Assembly: GCA_003268905.1 (NCBI GenBank) | Contig: QLTU01000009.1 | Coordinates: 1-64,000, forward strand | Direction: 5' to 3' | Source: Acidovorax defluvii | Lineage (GTDB): Bacteria; Pseudomonadota; Gammaproteobacteria; Burkholderiales; Burkholderiaceae_C | Length of the DNA stretch: 64,000 nt | In this document: piece by piece, positions 43,528 through 53,183 of the stretch | How the letters are laid out: the number at the start of each line of letters is the position of its first letter | Numbering within the stretch: position 1 is the stretch's first letter | The notes under the pieces: model-generated | What the model was told of the DNA's origin: nothing | The model's database searches: none | What the model saw: the letters and a program-made list of their open reading frames with translations, nothing else | Translations under genes and position numbers: made by a program

Positions 43528-44466
43528 CTACTGAACCAGCGGCGAATCCGCCGCATCCAGCACCACACCCTCCACCACGGCGGCGCCCGCCAGCAACTGA
43601 AGGTATTGCCGCAGGGCGTTGACCCAGGCCTGCTGGCGCAAGGTAAGACCAATCGCCTGCCGCACCTCTTCAAACGAAGGCTGCTGCCCCGCCTCGCGGG
43701 CCACCACTTCGACCACATGCAGGCCGAAACGGCTATGCACCAGCCGTGCGAGCACACCAATTTCGGCACTGCCGAACACTTCCCGGGCGAACTCGGGCGC
43801 GCAGTCGGCCCGGGTCAGCCAGCCCAGGTCGCCACCTTGCTGCCCGCTGGGGCAGTTGGACCATTGTTTGGCAGCCTCTGCAAAGCGCACCCCGCCGTCG
43901 TCTGCACAACGCAGGTCGATCAGCATTGCCTCTGCGCGCAGGCGCAGCTGTTTCACATCCACTCCGGGCGTCACGGCAAATAGCACATGGCGCAGCTGTG
44001 CACGCTCGCCATGGGCGTGCGCGGCAGGATGGGCCTCATGGTAGCGACGGCACGCCTCTTCGGAAGGCTCTGGAATGGGCAGCTCCCGCTCCAGCAATTG
44101 CTCGATGGCGGCGGAAGCCGCAGCGCTGGTGGCACCGTCGGTACCCGGCATGTCATCTGACGACAGCAGGCCCGCTTGCTGGGCCGCCTGGCGCAACAGC
44201 TCTGTGCACGCACGCTGGCGCAGCGTTTCCTCGTCCAGCAGCTGCCCCACTTCATGCAAGGCAATGCCGTTGATGGCGGCCAAGGGCATCACCTGCGCCA
44301 CGCCTGCCGGCGCCTGTGAAGACTGGGCCACGGGTGCCGCCTCCATGGCCGTTGCCAGGGCTTCGTACGCCACGGCCTGCTCGGCGGTGAGCGTGCTTGC
44401 GCCCGTTTCCTTTTCGTTTCCGGTGGAGGCGCAGCCGCAGCCTCCCGATCCACATCCATGGCTCAT
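43528..44466 (-). CDS. Parvulin-type peptidyl-prolyl isomerase with Cys-rich N-terminus
   Basis: 312 residues. The C-terminal half carries a parvulin/PpiC domain (RHVLFAVTPGVDVKQLRLRAEAM, CPSGQQGGDLGWLTRADCAPEFAREVF, HSRFGLHVVEVVAREAGQQPSFEEVR). The N-terminus MSHGCGSGGCGCAST is a cluster of four Cys in 12 residues, unusual for this family and metal-binding in look. No signal peptide is apparent, so it may act in the cytoplasm, like NifM for nitrogenase. As the fifth gene after narGHJI (25 bases from narI) it probably helps mature nitrate reductase. Confidence 0.88.
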   Translation of the reverse strand: MSHGCGSGGCGCASTGNEKETGASTLTAEQAVAYEALATAMEAAPVAQSSQAPAGVAQVMPLAAINGIALHEVGQLLDEETLRQRACTELLRQAAQQAGLLSSDDMPGTDGATSAAASAAIEQLLERELPIPEPSEEACRRYHEAHPAAHAHGERAQLRHVLFAVTPGVDVKQLRLRAEAMLIDLRCADDGGVRFAEAAKQWSNCPSGQQGGDLGWLTRADCAPEFAREVFGSAEIGVLARLVHSRFGLHVVEVVAREAGQQPSFEEVRQAIGLTLRQQAWVNALRQYLQLLAGAAVVEGVVLDAADSPLVQ

Positions 44467-44491
44467 GTTGTGCTCCTTGACAGTGTGGACA

Positions 44492-45226
44492 TCAGGCGCG
44501 GCGCTGGTCATTGGGCTGCATGTGGCCTTGCGGCAAATTCATGCGGCGCGCACGCACCAGCTGATAGGGGCGCAGCACATAGGCCAGCGTGCCAAAACCG
44601 CTCCACACATGCACCAGTCGGGTGAACGGGAAGATCAGAAAAATGCTCATGCCCAGCGCCATGTGGGCCTTGAAGATCCAGCCCGCGTCCGCCAGCAGCT
44701 CTACCCCACCCGTACGGAAGGTCACGATGCGTTGCGCCCACTCGGCCAGATTCATCATCATGGAACCATCCAGGTGCTGGGCCGACAACGGAATCGTGGC
44801 CAGCCCCAGAGCCAGCTGCAGCCACAGCAAAAGCAACAGCACGATGTCGCTCGTCTTCGAGGTGGCGCGGATGCGCGGGTCCGTCAGACGGCGGTGCAGC
44901 AGGACAGAAACCCCCACAAACCCCAGCAGCCCGGCGATACCGCCCGACACCATGGCCATCACCTGCTTGTTGCCCGCGCTGATGAAGGCTTCATACATGA
45001 AGTGCGGCGTGAGCATGCCCACGGTGTGGCCGAAAAACAGGAACAGCACACCAATATGAAACAGGTTGCTGCCCCAGCGCAGACTGCCCGTGCGCAGCAG
45101 TTGGGACGAATCGCTTTTCCAGGTGTACTGGTCGCGGTCAAACCGCACCCAGCTGCCAATGAAAAAGACAGAAAGGCAAATATAGGGATAAATGCCGAAC
45201 AACAGGGTATCAAGCCAGGCGGTCAT
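44492..45226 (-). CDS. narI: Respiratory nitrate reductase gamma subunit NarI
   Basis: 244 residues, membrane cytochrome b with about five transmembrane helices. It takes electrons from quinol and passes them to NarH. Typical parts are the first helix LFGIYPYICLSVFFIGSWVRFDRDQYTWKSDSSQLL and later LFHIGVLFLFFGHTVGMLTPHFMY with heme-ligand histidines. The C-terminal FLIFPFTRLVHVWSGFGTLAYVLRPYQLVR is also characteristic. The ATG overlaps the narJ stop (ATGA). Confidence 0.96.
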   Translation of the reverse strand: MTAWLDTLLFGIYPYICLSVFFIGSWVRFDRDQYTWKSDSSQLLRTGSLRWGSNLFHIGVLFLFFGHTVGMLTPHFMYEAFISAGNKQVMAMVSGGIAGLLGFVGVSVLLHRRLTDPRIRATSKTSDIVLLLLLWLQLALGLATIPLSAQHLDGSMMMNLAEWAQRIVTFRTGGVELLADAGWIFKAHMALGMSIFLIFPFTRLVHVWSGFGTLAYVLRPYQLVRARRMNLPQGHMQPNDQRRA

Positions 45227-45924
45227 ACGGAGACTCCTTCTGGTGCCCGCTCGGGGCGGGGGGTACGAACAAAATGAACAGGCTGTGGCTGGTCAGGCTT
45301 GGCCTGGCCCTGGGTGCTGCAACCGCCAAACGCTTCGGGCTCTGCCCAGACCTCATCCATGGGCGGCTCGGGCGTGAGCGCCACCGACTGCACGCGCTGT
45401 CCCGACACTTCGAGCACGGCGGCAATCACGCTGGCATAAGGGCTGCTCCTGGCCACCAGCGCGCTGAAAAGTGCATTCAGGATGTGGGCCATTTCGCCCA
45501 GAAACTCCTTGGCCACTTCAGGCGGCTGGGTGGAGGCGAACTCCAGCACCACCGGCAGGTGGTCGGGCAGCTCGTCGGCCTCGAATTGCAGGCCGGCCTT
45601 TTCGTAGGTCTGCATCAGGTCGATGAGTGCCGGTCCCCGGTCGCGCGAGTCGCCGTGCACATGTTCGAACAGGTGCAGCGAAGTCTGGCGACCGCGGTCG
45701 AAGTTATCGACATAGCGCGCCTCGGCTTCCATCGGATCGAGTGCCGCGAGGTGCTCGCACACCCCCTTCAACTCGGACATGCGCTCATGCGTCAGTGCCT
45801 GCTCTGCCTGCAAGGCATCGATGAGTTGCGGCATCACGCTGCGCAGTTGCGCATCGGGGTAGCTCAGCAGGTAGCCCAGGGCGCGCAAGGTCAGGCGCAC
45901 GGAGGTCGGGTTCTTCTTGAACAT
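45223..45924 (-). CDS. narJ: Nitrate reductase assembly chaperone NarJ
   Basis: 233 residues of the TorD/NarJ chaperone family, needed to insert the molybdenum cofactor into NarG. Conserved: ALGYLLSYPDAQLRSVMPQL, EARYVDNFDRGRQTSLHLFEHVHGDSRDRGPALIDLMQTYEKAGL and ELPDHLPVVLEFAS. It lies between narH and narI and overlaps narI by 4 bases. The C-terminal Pro/Glu-rich tail is variable in the family. Confidence 0.95.
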   Translation of the reverse strand: MFKKNPTSVRLTLRALGYLLSYPDAQLRSVMPQLIDALQAEQALTHERMSELKGVCEHLAALDPMEAEARYVDNFDRGRQTSLHLFEHVHGDSRDRGPALIDLMQTYEKAGLQFEADELPDHLPVVLEFASTQPPEVAKEFLGEMAHILNALFSALVARSSPYASVIAAVLEVSGQRVQSVALTPEPPMDEVWAEPEAFGGCSTQGQAKPDQPQPVHFVRTPRPERAPEGVSV

Positions 45925-45944
45925 GGTGATTCCTTTGCCTGCGC

Positions 45945-47468
45945 TCAGACCGTCGCTTTGATGGGGATGGTGCGCGGCTTCTTGCCACCAAACATGCTCG
46001 TCTCGGTGGCGCCGTCGGAACAGCCGTTGCCAAACGAGAAACCGCAGCCGCCCCGGATGTCAAACGCGTTCTCAGCGTACTCGCGGTGGGCCGACGGAAT
46101 CACGAAGCGGTCTTCGTAGTTGGCGATGGCCATCACCTGGTACATCTCCTCGACCTCGGCCAGCGACAGGCCTGCCTGCTTGAGCACAGACAGGTTCTGG
46201 CGCTGCTCCACATGCTTGTCGCGCTGGTAGGTACGCATGGCCAGCATGCGCTCCAGTGCCCGCACCACAGGGCCGGTGTCACCGGCGGTAAGCAGGTTGG
46301 CAAGGTACTGCACCGGAATGCGCAGTTGCGACACGTCGGGGATGTCGCCATTGACCCCTACATGGCCCGCGTTGGCGGCAGCCGTGATGGGCGACAGTGG
46401 CGGCACATACCAGACCATGGGCAGCGTGCGGTATTCGGGGTGCAGCGGGAGGGCCACCTTCCATTGCACCGCCATTTTGTAGACGGGGCTGTTGCGGGCG
46501 GCTTCCATCCAGCTGTCAGAAATACCGTCGATGCGTGCCTGGCGGATCACATCGGGGTCGTTCGGGTCCAGGAAGATGTCGAGCTGCGCCTGGTACAGGT
46601 CGCGGTCGCGCTCCACGCTGGCGGCTTCCTGGATGCGGTCTGCGTCATACAGCAGCACACCGAGATACCGGATGCGGCCCACGCAGGTTTCGGAGCACAC
46701 CGTGGGCTGGCCGGCTTCGATGCGCGGGTAGCAGAAGATGCACTTCTCGGCTTTGCCCGACTGCCAGTTGTAGTAGATCTTCTTGTAGGGGCAGCCCGAG
46801 ACGCACATGCGCCAGCCACGGCACTTGTCCTGGTCGATCAGCACAATGCCGTCTTCCTCGCGTTTGTAGATCGAGCCGCTGGGGCACGATGCCACGCACG
46901 CCGGGTTCAGACAGTGCTCGCACAGGCGTGGCAAATACATCATGAAGGTGTTTTCGAACTGGCCGTAGATGTCCTTTTGGACATCGTCGAAGTTCTTGTC
47001 CTTGCTGCGCTTGCTGAACTCGCCGCCCAGGATTTCTTCCCAGTTCGGGCCCCATTCGATCTTCTCCATGCGCTTGCCGGTGATCAGGCTGCGCGGACGG
47101 GCCGTGGGCGCAGCCTTGCTCTCGGGCGCCGACTGAAGGTGGTCGTAGTCGAACGTGAAGGGCTCGTAATAGTCGTCGATCTGCGGCAGGTTGGGGTTGG
47201 CGAAGATGCGCATGAGCAGCTTCCACTTGCCGCCCTGGCGGGGAGCGATGGAGCCGTCCGGGTTGCGTACCCAGCCGCCGTTCCATTTGTCCTGGTTTTC
47301 CCATTCCTTGGGATAGCCAATGCCGGGCTTCGTTTCAACGTTGTTGAACCAGGCGTACTCCACCCCGGGGCGGCTGGTCCAGACGTTTTTGCAGGTGACC
47401 GAACAGGTGTGGCAACCAATGCACTTGTCCAGGTTCAGCACCATGCCGATTTGTGCGCGAATTTTCAT
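45945..47468 (-). CDS. narH: Respiratory nitrate reductase beta subunit NarH
   Basis: 507 residues, iron-sulfur electron carrier between NarI and NarG. Four cysteine groups are seen: CIGCHTCSVTCKNVW near residue 18, then CEHCLNPACVASCPSG, CRGWRMCVSGCPY and CIFCYPRIEAGQPTVCSETC. Trp in place of Cys in CRGWRMC is the hallmark of the 3Fe-4S cluster in NarH. 20-base gaps separate it from narG and narJ. AAGGAGAAAAACG precedes the ATG. Confidence 0.97.
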   Translation of the reverse strand: MKIRAQIGMVLNLDKCIGCHTCSVTCKNVWTSRPGVEYAWFNNVETKPGIGYPKEWENQDKWNGGWVRNPDGSIAPRQGGKWKLLMRIFANPNLPQIDDYYEPFTFDYDHLQSAPESKAAPTARPRSLITGKRMEKIEWGPNWEEILGGEFSKRSKDKNFDDVQKDIYGQFENTFMMYLPRLCEHCLNPACVASCPSGSIYKREEDGIVLIDQDKCRGWRMCVSGCPYKKIYYNWQSGKAEKCIFCYPRIEAGQPTVCSETCVGRIRYLGVLLYDADRIQEAASVERDRDLYQAQLDIFLDPNDPDVIRQARIDGISDSWMEAARNSPVYKMAVQWKVALPLHPEYRTLPMVWYVPPLSPITAAANAGHVGVNGDIPDVSQLRIPVQYLANLLTAGDTGPVVRALERMLAMRTYQRDKHVEQRQNLSVLKQAGLSLAEVEEMYQVMAIANYEDRFVIPSAHREYAENAFDIRGGCGFSFGNGCSDGATETSMFGGKKPRTIPIKATV

Positions 47469-47488
47469 CGTTTTTCTCCTTGCGGGGC

Positions 47489-50400
47489 TCAGGCGTGTGC
47501 GCCGGTGTCAGACACTTCGTCGTCCAGCCAGTCCACGCGGTCCATCTTGCGCACCAGCACAAACTCATCGCGGTTGGTGCCAATGGTTCCGTAGTAGTTG
47601 AAGCCGTAGCTGTATTGCGCGTAGCCGCCAATCATGTGGGTGGGCTTGAGCACAATGCGCGTAACCGAGTTGTGGATGCCGCCGCGGGTACCCGTGATCT
47701 CGGAGCCGGGGGTGTTGATGATCTTCTCTTGCGAGTGGTACATCATCACCATGCCGGGGTTCACACGCTGGCTCACCACCGCACGGGCTGCAATGGCGCC
47801 GTTGGCGTTGAACAGTTCGACCCAGTCGTTGTCCACAATGCCAGCGCTGGCCGCGTCGTCTTCGCTCAGCCACACCACCGAACCGCCCCGATTGAGCGTG
47901 AGCATCATCAGGTTGTCGCTGTACGTGCTGTGGATGCCCCACTTCTGGTGCGGCGTGATGAAGTTGAGCGCGATCTCGCGGTTGCCGTTGGGCTTCTTGC
48001 CTTCGACTTCGTGCAGCGCTTTCAGGTGCACCGGCGGGCGATAGCTCACAAAACCTTCGCCAAAGTCGCGCATCCACGGATGGTCCTGGTAGAACTGCTG
48101 GCGGCCCGTGAGGGTGCGCCATGGGATGTATTCGTGCACATTGGTGTAGCCCGCGTTGTAGCTGACCTTTTCGCTTTCCAGGCCTGACCAGGTGGGCGAA
48201 CTGATGATCTTGCGCGGCTGCGCCTGGATGTCGCGGAAGCGGATCTTCTCGTCCTCGCGGTGCAGCGCCAGGTGCACGTGGTCGCGCCCGGTCTGCTTGC
48301 CCAGGGCCTCCCAAGCCTTGCAGGCCACATGGCCGTTGGTTTCGGGAGCCAGCATCAGCACCACTTCGGTGGCGTCAATATCGCTCACGATGCGGGGCAT
48401 GTCCTGCGTCACGCCCTCTTCCTTCACACGGCCGTTCAGGTCGCCAAGCTGGCCGACTTCGGTTTGCGTGTTCCAGCCAATGCCCTTGCCACCGTTGCCG
48501 GCCTTGTCCATCAATGGGCCCAGGGCTGTGAAGCGTTTGTACAGGTTGGGGTAGTCGCGCTCGACCACCGTGACCTGCGGTGCCGTCTTGCCGGGGATGA
48601 GCTCGCACTCGCCCTTCTTCCAGTCGCGCACACCGTAAGGCTGGGCCATTTCGCCTGCTGTGTCGTGCATGATGGGCGTCAGGACCACGTCCTTTTCCAC
48701 GCCCAGGTGGCCCACGCTGACCTCGCTCACGGCCTTGGCGAAACCCTTGTAGATCTCCCAGTCACTCTTGGCCTGCCAGGCAGGGTCCACTGCGGTGGAC
48801 AGCGGGTGAATGAAGGGGTGCATGTCGCTGGTGTTGAGGTCGTTCTTCTCATACCAGGTGGCCGTGGGCAGCACGATGTCGGAGTAAAGGCAGGTCGTGC
48901 TCATGCGGAAGTCCAGCGTGACCAGCAGGTCCAGCTTGCCTTCGGGCGCATTGGCATGCCACTGCACTTCTTCGGGCTTGGCTTCGTCGCGGCCCAGGTC
49001 CTTGCCCTGCACGCCGTGCGTGGTTCCCAGCAGGTGCTTGAGGAAATACTCATGCCCCTTGCCCGAGGAGCCCAGGATGTTGGAGCGCCACACGAACATG
49101 TTGCGCGGCCAGTTGGACGGATGGTCCGGGTCCTCGCAGCTCATCGTGAGCGTGCCATCCTTCAGCGACTTGACGACGTAATCCTTCGCATCCATGCCCG
49201 CTGCAGCGGCATCCTTGGCCACCTGCATGGGGTTGGTCTTGAGCTGCGGCGCCGAAGGCAGCCAGCCCATGCGCTCGGCGCGCACGTTGTAATCAATCAT
49301 CGAGCCGCTGTAGGACTTCTTGTCCGCCAGGGGCGAGAGGATCTCTTCCATGCCCAGCTTTTCGTAGCGCCACTGGTCGGTGTGGGCATAGAAGAAGCTG
49401 GTGCTATTCATCTGGCGCGGTGGGCGAATCCAGTCGAGCGCAAAGGCCAGCGCCGTCCAGCCCGTCTGGGGGCGCAGTTTTTCCTGGCCCACATAGTGCG
49501 CCCAGCCGCCGCCGCTTTGGCCAATACAACCGCACAGCATCAGCATGTTCATGATGCCGCGGTAGTTCATGTCGCAGTGGTACCAGTGATTCATCGCAGC
49601 GCCGATGATCACCATGGACTTGCCATGCGTCTTGTCGGCGTTGTCGGCAAACTGCCGCGCCACGGCAATGATCTGCTCGCGCGGCACACCGGTGATGGAT
49701 TCTTGCCATGCGGGGGTGTAAGGGCGGTCAGCGTCGTAGCTGCCGCCGGCTTCTTCACCAGGCAGGCCGCGGTCGATGCCGTAGTTGCCAGCCAGCAGGT
49801 CGAACACGGTGGCCACCATCACGCGGCCCTGGGCTTCGTGTCCGGCCAGTTCCAGGTGGCTCACCGGCACACGGCGTACCATCACATCGCCACCTTGCTC
49901 GTTGGCCGTGAAGTTAGGCGTCTGCACACCGCCAAAGTACGGGAAGGCAACGTCAGCTACGTCGTAGGCCTGCTCGCCATCTTCGATCACCGAGAGCTTG
50001 AGCTTGACGGTGTTACCGGTGCGCGCTTCCTTGTTCTCCAGGTTCCACAGGCCCTCGTCGGCGCGGCCATCAGCGCCCCAGCGGAAACCGATGGAGCCAT
50101 TGGGCAGCGTGACCTGGCCCAGTTCGTCGTAGCCCACGGTCTTCCAGTCGGGGTTGTTGGACTGGTCGAGCTGGCCGGGAAAGTCGCTGGCGCGCACATA
50201 GCGGTCGGGCACCATCACCGTGCGACCATCGGGCAGCGTCTTTTCCTTCAGCACCACCAAGAGCGGCAGGTCGGTGTAGCGGCGTGCGTAGTCGTCAAAG
50301 TAGGTGCTGCGGCCCTTGCCGCCGTCCTTGAAGTAGAACTCCTTCAGGATCACATGGCCCATGGCCATGGCCACGGCGGCATCGGTGCCCTGCTTGGGGT

Positions 50401-51289
50401 GCATCCACAGATCACCGAGCTTGGCCACCTCAGAGTAATCGGGCGTGATGGACACGACCTTGGTGCCCTTGTAGCGCACTTCGGTCAAGAAGTGCGCATC
50501 GGGCGTGCGTGTCTGGGGCACGTTGGAGCCCCAGGCAATGATGAAGCTGCTGTTGTACCAGTCGGCCGATTCGGGCACGTCGGTCTGCTCACCCCAGACT
50601 TGCGGGCTGGACGGGGGCAGATCGCAATACCAGTCGTAAAAGCTCATGCAGACGCCGCCAATCAGGCTGAGGTAGCGGCTGCCGGCGGCGTAGCTGATCA
50701 TGCTCATCGCCGGAATGGGCGAGAAACCGATGATGCGGTCAGGGCCATGCTTCTTGATCGTGTAGACGTTGGCCGCCGCGATCATCTGGTTGACTTCGTC
50801 CCAGGTGCTGCGCACGAAGCCGCCCAGGCCGCGCTGCTTTTGCCATTCGCTCTTGGCGGCGTCGTTCTCGACGATGCTCGCCCAGGCGTCCACCGGGCTC
50901 TTGGCCAGCAGCAGCGCCGCGCGCCAATGCTTGAGCAAGCGGCCACGCACCATGGGGTACTTCACGCGGTTGGCGCTGTACAGGTACCAGCTGTAGCTGG
51001 CGCCCCGGGCGCAGCCGCGGGGCTCGTGGTTGGGCAGGTCGGGCCGTGTGCGGGGGTAGTCGGTCTGCTGGGTTTCCCAGGTGACGATCCCGCCCTTGAC
51101 GTAAATCTTCCACGAGCAGCTGCCCGTGCAGTTCACGCCGTGGGTGCTGCGCACGATCTTGTCGTGCGCCCAGCGGTCGCGGTAGGCGTCTTCCCAGGTG
51201 CGGTCTTCACCGTTGGTCAGGCCATGTCCATTGGAAAAATCTTCCGTGGGAGCCGAGAAATAGCTCAGTCGGTCGAGGAAGTGACTCAT
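47489..51289 (-). CDS. narG: Respiratory nitrate reductase alpha subunit NarG
   Basis: 1266 residues, the molybdenum bis-MGD catalytic subunit that reduces nitrate to nitrite at the cytoplasmic face. The FS0 iron-sulfur ligands are His50, Cys54, Cys58 (HGVNCTGSC) and Cys93 (PRGCARG), the same positions as in E. coli. The Mo-ligand Asp lies in YDWYCDLPPSSP near residue 223. Quinol-derived electrons reach it through NarH. The C-terminal MoPterin-binding QFYQDHPWMRDFGE region is complete. It starts 45 bases downstream of narK. Confidence 0.98.
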   Translation of the reverse strand: MSHFLDRLSYFSAPTEDFSNGHGLTNGEDRTWEDAYRDRWAHDKIVRSTHGVNCTGSCSWKIYVKGGIVTWETQQTDYPRTRPDLPNHEPRGCARGASYSWYLYSANRVKYPMVRGRLLKHWRAALLLAKSPVDAWASIVENDAAKSEWQKQRGLGGFVRSTWDEVNQMIAAANVYTIKKHGPDRIIGFSPIPAMSMISYAAGSRYLSLIGGVCMSFYDWYCDLPPSSPQVWGEQTDVPESADWYNSSFIIAWGSNVPQTRTPDAHFLTEVRYKGTKVVSITPDYSEVAKLGDLWMHPKQGTDAAVAMAMGHVILKEFYFKDGGKGRSTYFDDYARRYTDLPLLVVLKEKTLPDGRTVMVPDRYVRASDFPGQLDQSNNPDWKTVGYDELGQVTLPNGSIGFRWGADGRADEGLWNLENKEARTGNTVKLKLSVIEDGEQAYDVADVAFPYFGGVQTPNFTANEQGGDVMVRRVPVSHLELAGHEAQGRVMVATVFDLLAGNYGIDRGLPGEEAGGSYDADRPYTPAWQESITGVPREQIIAVARQFADNADKTHGKSMVIIGAAMNHWYHCDMNYRGIMNMLMLCGCIGQSGGGWAHYVGQEKLRPQTGWTALAFALDWIRPPRQMNSTSFFYAHTDQWRYEKLGMEEILSPLADKKSYSGSMIDYNVRAERMGWLPSAPQLKTNPMQVAKDAAAAGMDAKDYVVKSLKDGTLTMSCEDPDHPSNWPRNMFVWRSNILGSSGKGHEYFLKHLLGTTHGVQGKDLGRDEAKPEEVQWHANAPEGKLDLLVTLDFRMSTTCLYSDIVLPTATWYEKNDLNTSDMHPFIHPLSTAVDPAWQAKSDWEIYKGFAKAVSEVSVGHLGVEKDVVLTPIMHDTAGEMAQPYGVRDWKKGECELIPGKTAPQVTVVERDYPNLYKRFTALGPLMDKAGNGGKGIGWNTQTEVGQLGDLNGRVKEEGVTQDMPRIVSDIDATEVVLMLAPETNGHVACKAWEALGKQTGRDHVHLALHREDEKIRFRDIQAQPRKIISSPTWSGLESEKVSYNAGYTNVHEYIPWRTLTGRQQFYQDHPWMRDFGEGFVSYRPPVHLKALHEVEGKKPNGNREIALNFITPHQKWGIHSTYSDNLMMLTLNRGGSVVWLSEDDAASAGIVDNDWVELFNANGAIAARAVVSQRVNPGMVMMYHSQEKIINTPGSEITGTRGGIHNSVTRIVLKPTHMIGGYAQYSYGFNYYGTIGTNRDEFVLVRKMDRVDWLDDEVSDTGAHA

Positions 51290-51334
51290 TGTGGGTCTCC
51301 GAAATAGGGGGAAATCGCGTTCAAGTGGGCGCGT

Positions 51335-53005
51335 TCAGGGGTTGCGGATCTCGGCACCCTTGCGCAGGTAGAACCACCAGTTGATGACCAGGCAGATCGC
51401 GTAGAACACGGCGAACCCGTACATCGCGTACTCGGGCGAGCCGGCCTTGATCTGCTGGCCGATCACCACGGGGGCGATGAACGAGCCGTACGCGCCGATG
51501 GCCGATGTCCAGCCCAGCACAGGGCCGGCCTGCTGGCGGTCGAAAATCACGCCGATGGTGCGGAAGGTCGAGCCGTTGCCGATGCCGCTGGCTGCGAACA
51601 GCACCACGAACAGCGCCATGAAGATGAAGAAGTACTGCTCAGGCGTTTGCGACTGGTAGGCCAGCAGCATCACGTAGCCCACGGCGGCTGAGGCGAACAC
51701 CATGACGGCCGAGATGACCTGGGTGACGATGGAGCCGCCCACCTTGTCCGACACCCAGCCGCCCAGCGGACGGATCAGAGCGCCGACGAACGGGCCGATC
51801 CAGGCGTAGGTCAGTGCCGATGGTGCATTGGGATTCTTCAGCGTGTGGGTCCATGCGCCAGTGCTGGGGTCCAATACGTGCTGGAAGCCGAAGATAACGG
51901 TGATGGACAGCGGCAGCGCCATCGAGAAGCCGATGAACGAGCCGAAGGTCACGATGTACAGCGCTGTCATCGACCACGTGTGCTTGTTCGAAAAGATGGC
52001 GAACTGCTTGGCAATGCCAGCCTTCATCTCGCCAAACGCGGCAAGCTTCATCAGCAGCACGGTCACCACCACGATCAGCGGCAGCGCCACCCACATGTTC
52101 AGCAGGCCCAGGCCAGTGGGCGCTGGCAGGTACAGGTACAAGCCCACCACGCCGACGATGGACGTCAGGCCCCACAGGTAGAGGATCTTGCCGAAGGCTG
52201 CCAGCGTGCCGCCATAGTTGGGCGACAGAGGCAGCAGGTTGTTCATGCCGAACCAGGCCGCAACGACCAGCGGCACCAGAATCGCGGCCCAGATGAAGCC
52301 AGCGTTCTGGATATAGGTTTCGGTGCCCGCGACGATCTTGCCCAGCAGCCAGCCAGAGTCCTTCGTCAGCGTCATCGAGCCGCCGGCGAAAGCGCCGAAC
52401 ACCGCGATGGTCATGGCCAGCGGGATCAGGATCTGCATCGTGGTCACGCCAAAGTTGCCCAGGCCGGCGTTCAGCCCCAGTGCCGTGCCCTGCTGGCTCT
52501 TGGGATAAAAGCCGCTGATGTTGGACATGGAGCAGGCGAAGTTGCCGCCGCCGATGCCCGACAGGAATGCGCACAGCTGGAACACCCACAGCGGGGTGGC
52601 TTTGTCTTGCAGCGCCATGCCGGTGATGAACGCGGGGATGATCAGCAGCGCGCTGGTCAGGAAGATGGTGTTGCGGCCACCCGCCAGGCGAATGAAGAAC
52701 GACGCGGGAATGCGGAACGTGGCACCCATCAGGCCCGCGATGGCGGTGAGGGTGAAGAGCTCGGCCTGGGTGAAGGGAAAGCCCAGGTTCAGCATCTGAA
52801 CCGTGATGATCCCCCACATCAACCAGACGGCGAAGCCGATCAGCAGGTTGGGGATGGAGATCCACAGGTTGCGGGTGGCAATGGCCTTGCCGGTGGTAGC
52901 CCAGAAGCGCTCATCTTCCGGACGCCAGTCCGCGATGTCGGCGCCCGAATAGGTCTTCTCCGTGGCCGTCTGGGCGTGGGCGGCGCGAAGTTTGTTGGTG
53001 CTCAT
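51335..53005 (-). CDS. narK: Nitrate/nitrite antiporter, NarK (type 2)
   Basis: 556 residues, major facilitator with about 12-14 membrane helices. The NNP-family segments are GGGNFACSMSNISGFYPKSQQGTALGLNAGLGNFGVTTMQ in the first half and, in the second, GIGNGSTFRTIGVIFD, closest to E. coli NarK. It would swap nitrate in for nitrite out. The start at 53005 (MSTNKLRAAHAQ) has CTGGAGAG upstream; an in-frame earlier start would add an unlikely 38 residues. It lies immediately upstream of narG and has its own leader with palindromes at 53120-53175. Confidence 0.94.
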   Translation of the reverse strand: MSTNKLRAAHAQTATEKTYSGADIADWRPEDERFWATTGKAIATRNLWISIPNLLIGFAVWLMWGIITVQMLNLGFPFTQAELFTLTAIAGLMGATFRIPASFFIRLAGGRNTIFLTSALLIIPAFITGMALQDKATPLWVFQLCAFLSGIGGGNFACSMSNISGFYPKSQQGTALGLNAGLGNFGVTTMQILIPLAMTIAVFGAFAGGSMTLTKDSGWLLGKIVAGTETYIQNAGFIWAAILVPLVVAAWFGMNNLLPLSPNYGGTLAAFGKILYLWGLTSIVGVVGLYLYLPAPTGLGLLNMWVALPLIVVVTVLLMKLAAFGEMKAGIAKQFAIFSNKHTWSMTALYIVTFGSFIGFSMALPLSITVIFGFQHVLDPSTGAWTHTLKNPNAPSALTYAWIGPFVGALIRPLGGWVSDKVGGSIVTQVISAVMVFASAAVGYVMLLAYQSQTPEQYFFIFMALFVVLFAASGIGNGSTFRTIGVIFDRQQAGPVLGWTSAIGAYGSFIAPVVIGQQIKAGSPEYAMYGFAVFYAICLVINWWFYLRKGAEIRNP

Positions 53006-53127
53006 GTGAAGCTCTCCAGGTGGGAAACAGGTGCTTGGCCACCCCCCTGATGACGGGTAGGTAGCACAGGCTCCACTGTGCTTTCCGGCGCCTCTCCTGA
53101 ACATCCCCCAGAGGAACACACCCCCTG

Positions 53128-53183
53128 GTCTGAAAGACCGACCCCCTTCGGTGCTCCATCGTCCGAAAGGACTACTACCCTCG
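53128..53183 (-). promoter_or_regulatory. Palindrome-bearing leader of narK
   Basis: On the minus strand GTAGTCCTTTCGGACGATGG (a GTCC-TTTC-GGAC stem plus GATGG) overlaps the end of the upstream narK-like gene, followed by GGTCTTTCAGACC. The same layout (palindrome then GATGG) recurs in front of the universal stress gene, so this may be a shared regulator site, or a leader hairpin. I find no perfect FNR box or NarL heptamer pair here. Confidence 0.45.

Noticed and set aside
48260-51307. A 1,015-codon open frame on the plus strand
   Set aside because: It is fully antisense to narG, and its translation is His/Gly/Val/Ala-rich as expected from the complement of high-GC coding DNA. It shows no domain.
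53006-53175. FNR/ANR box before narK
   Set aside because: I looked for TTGAT-N4-ATCAA on both strands and found no acceptable match, so none is claimed.
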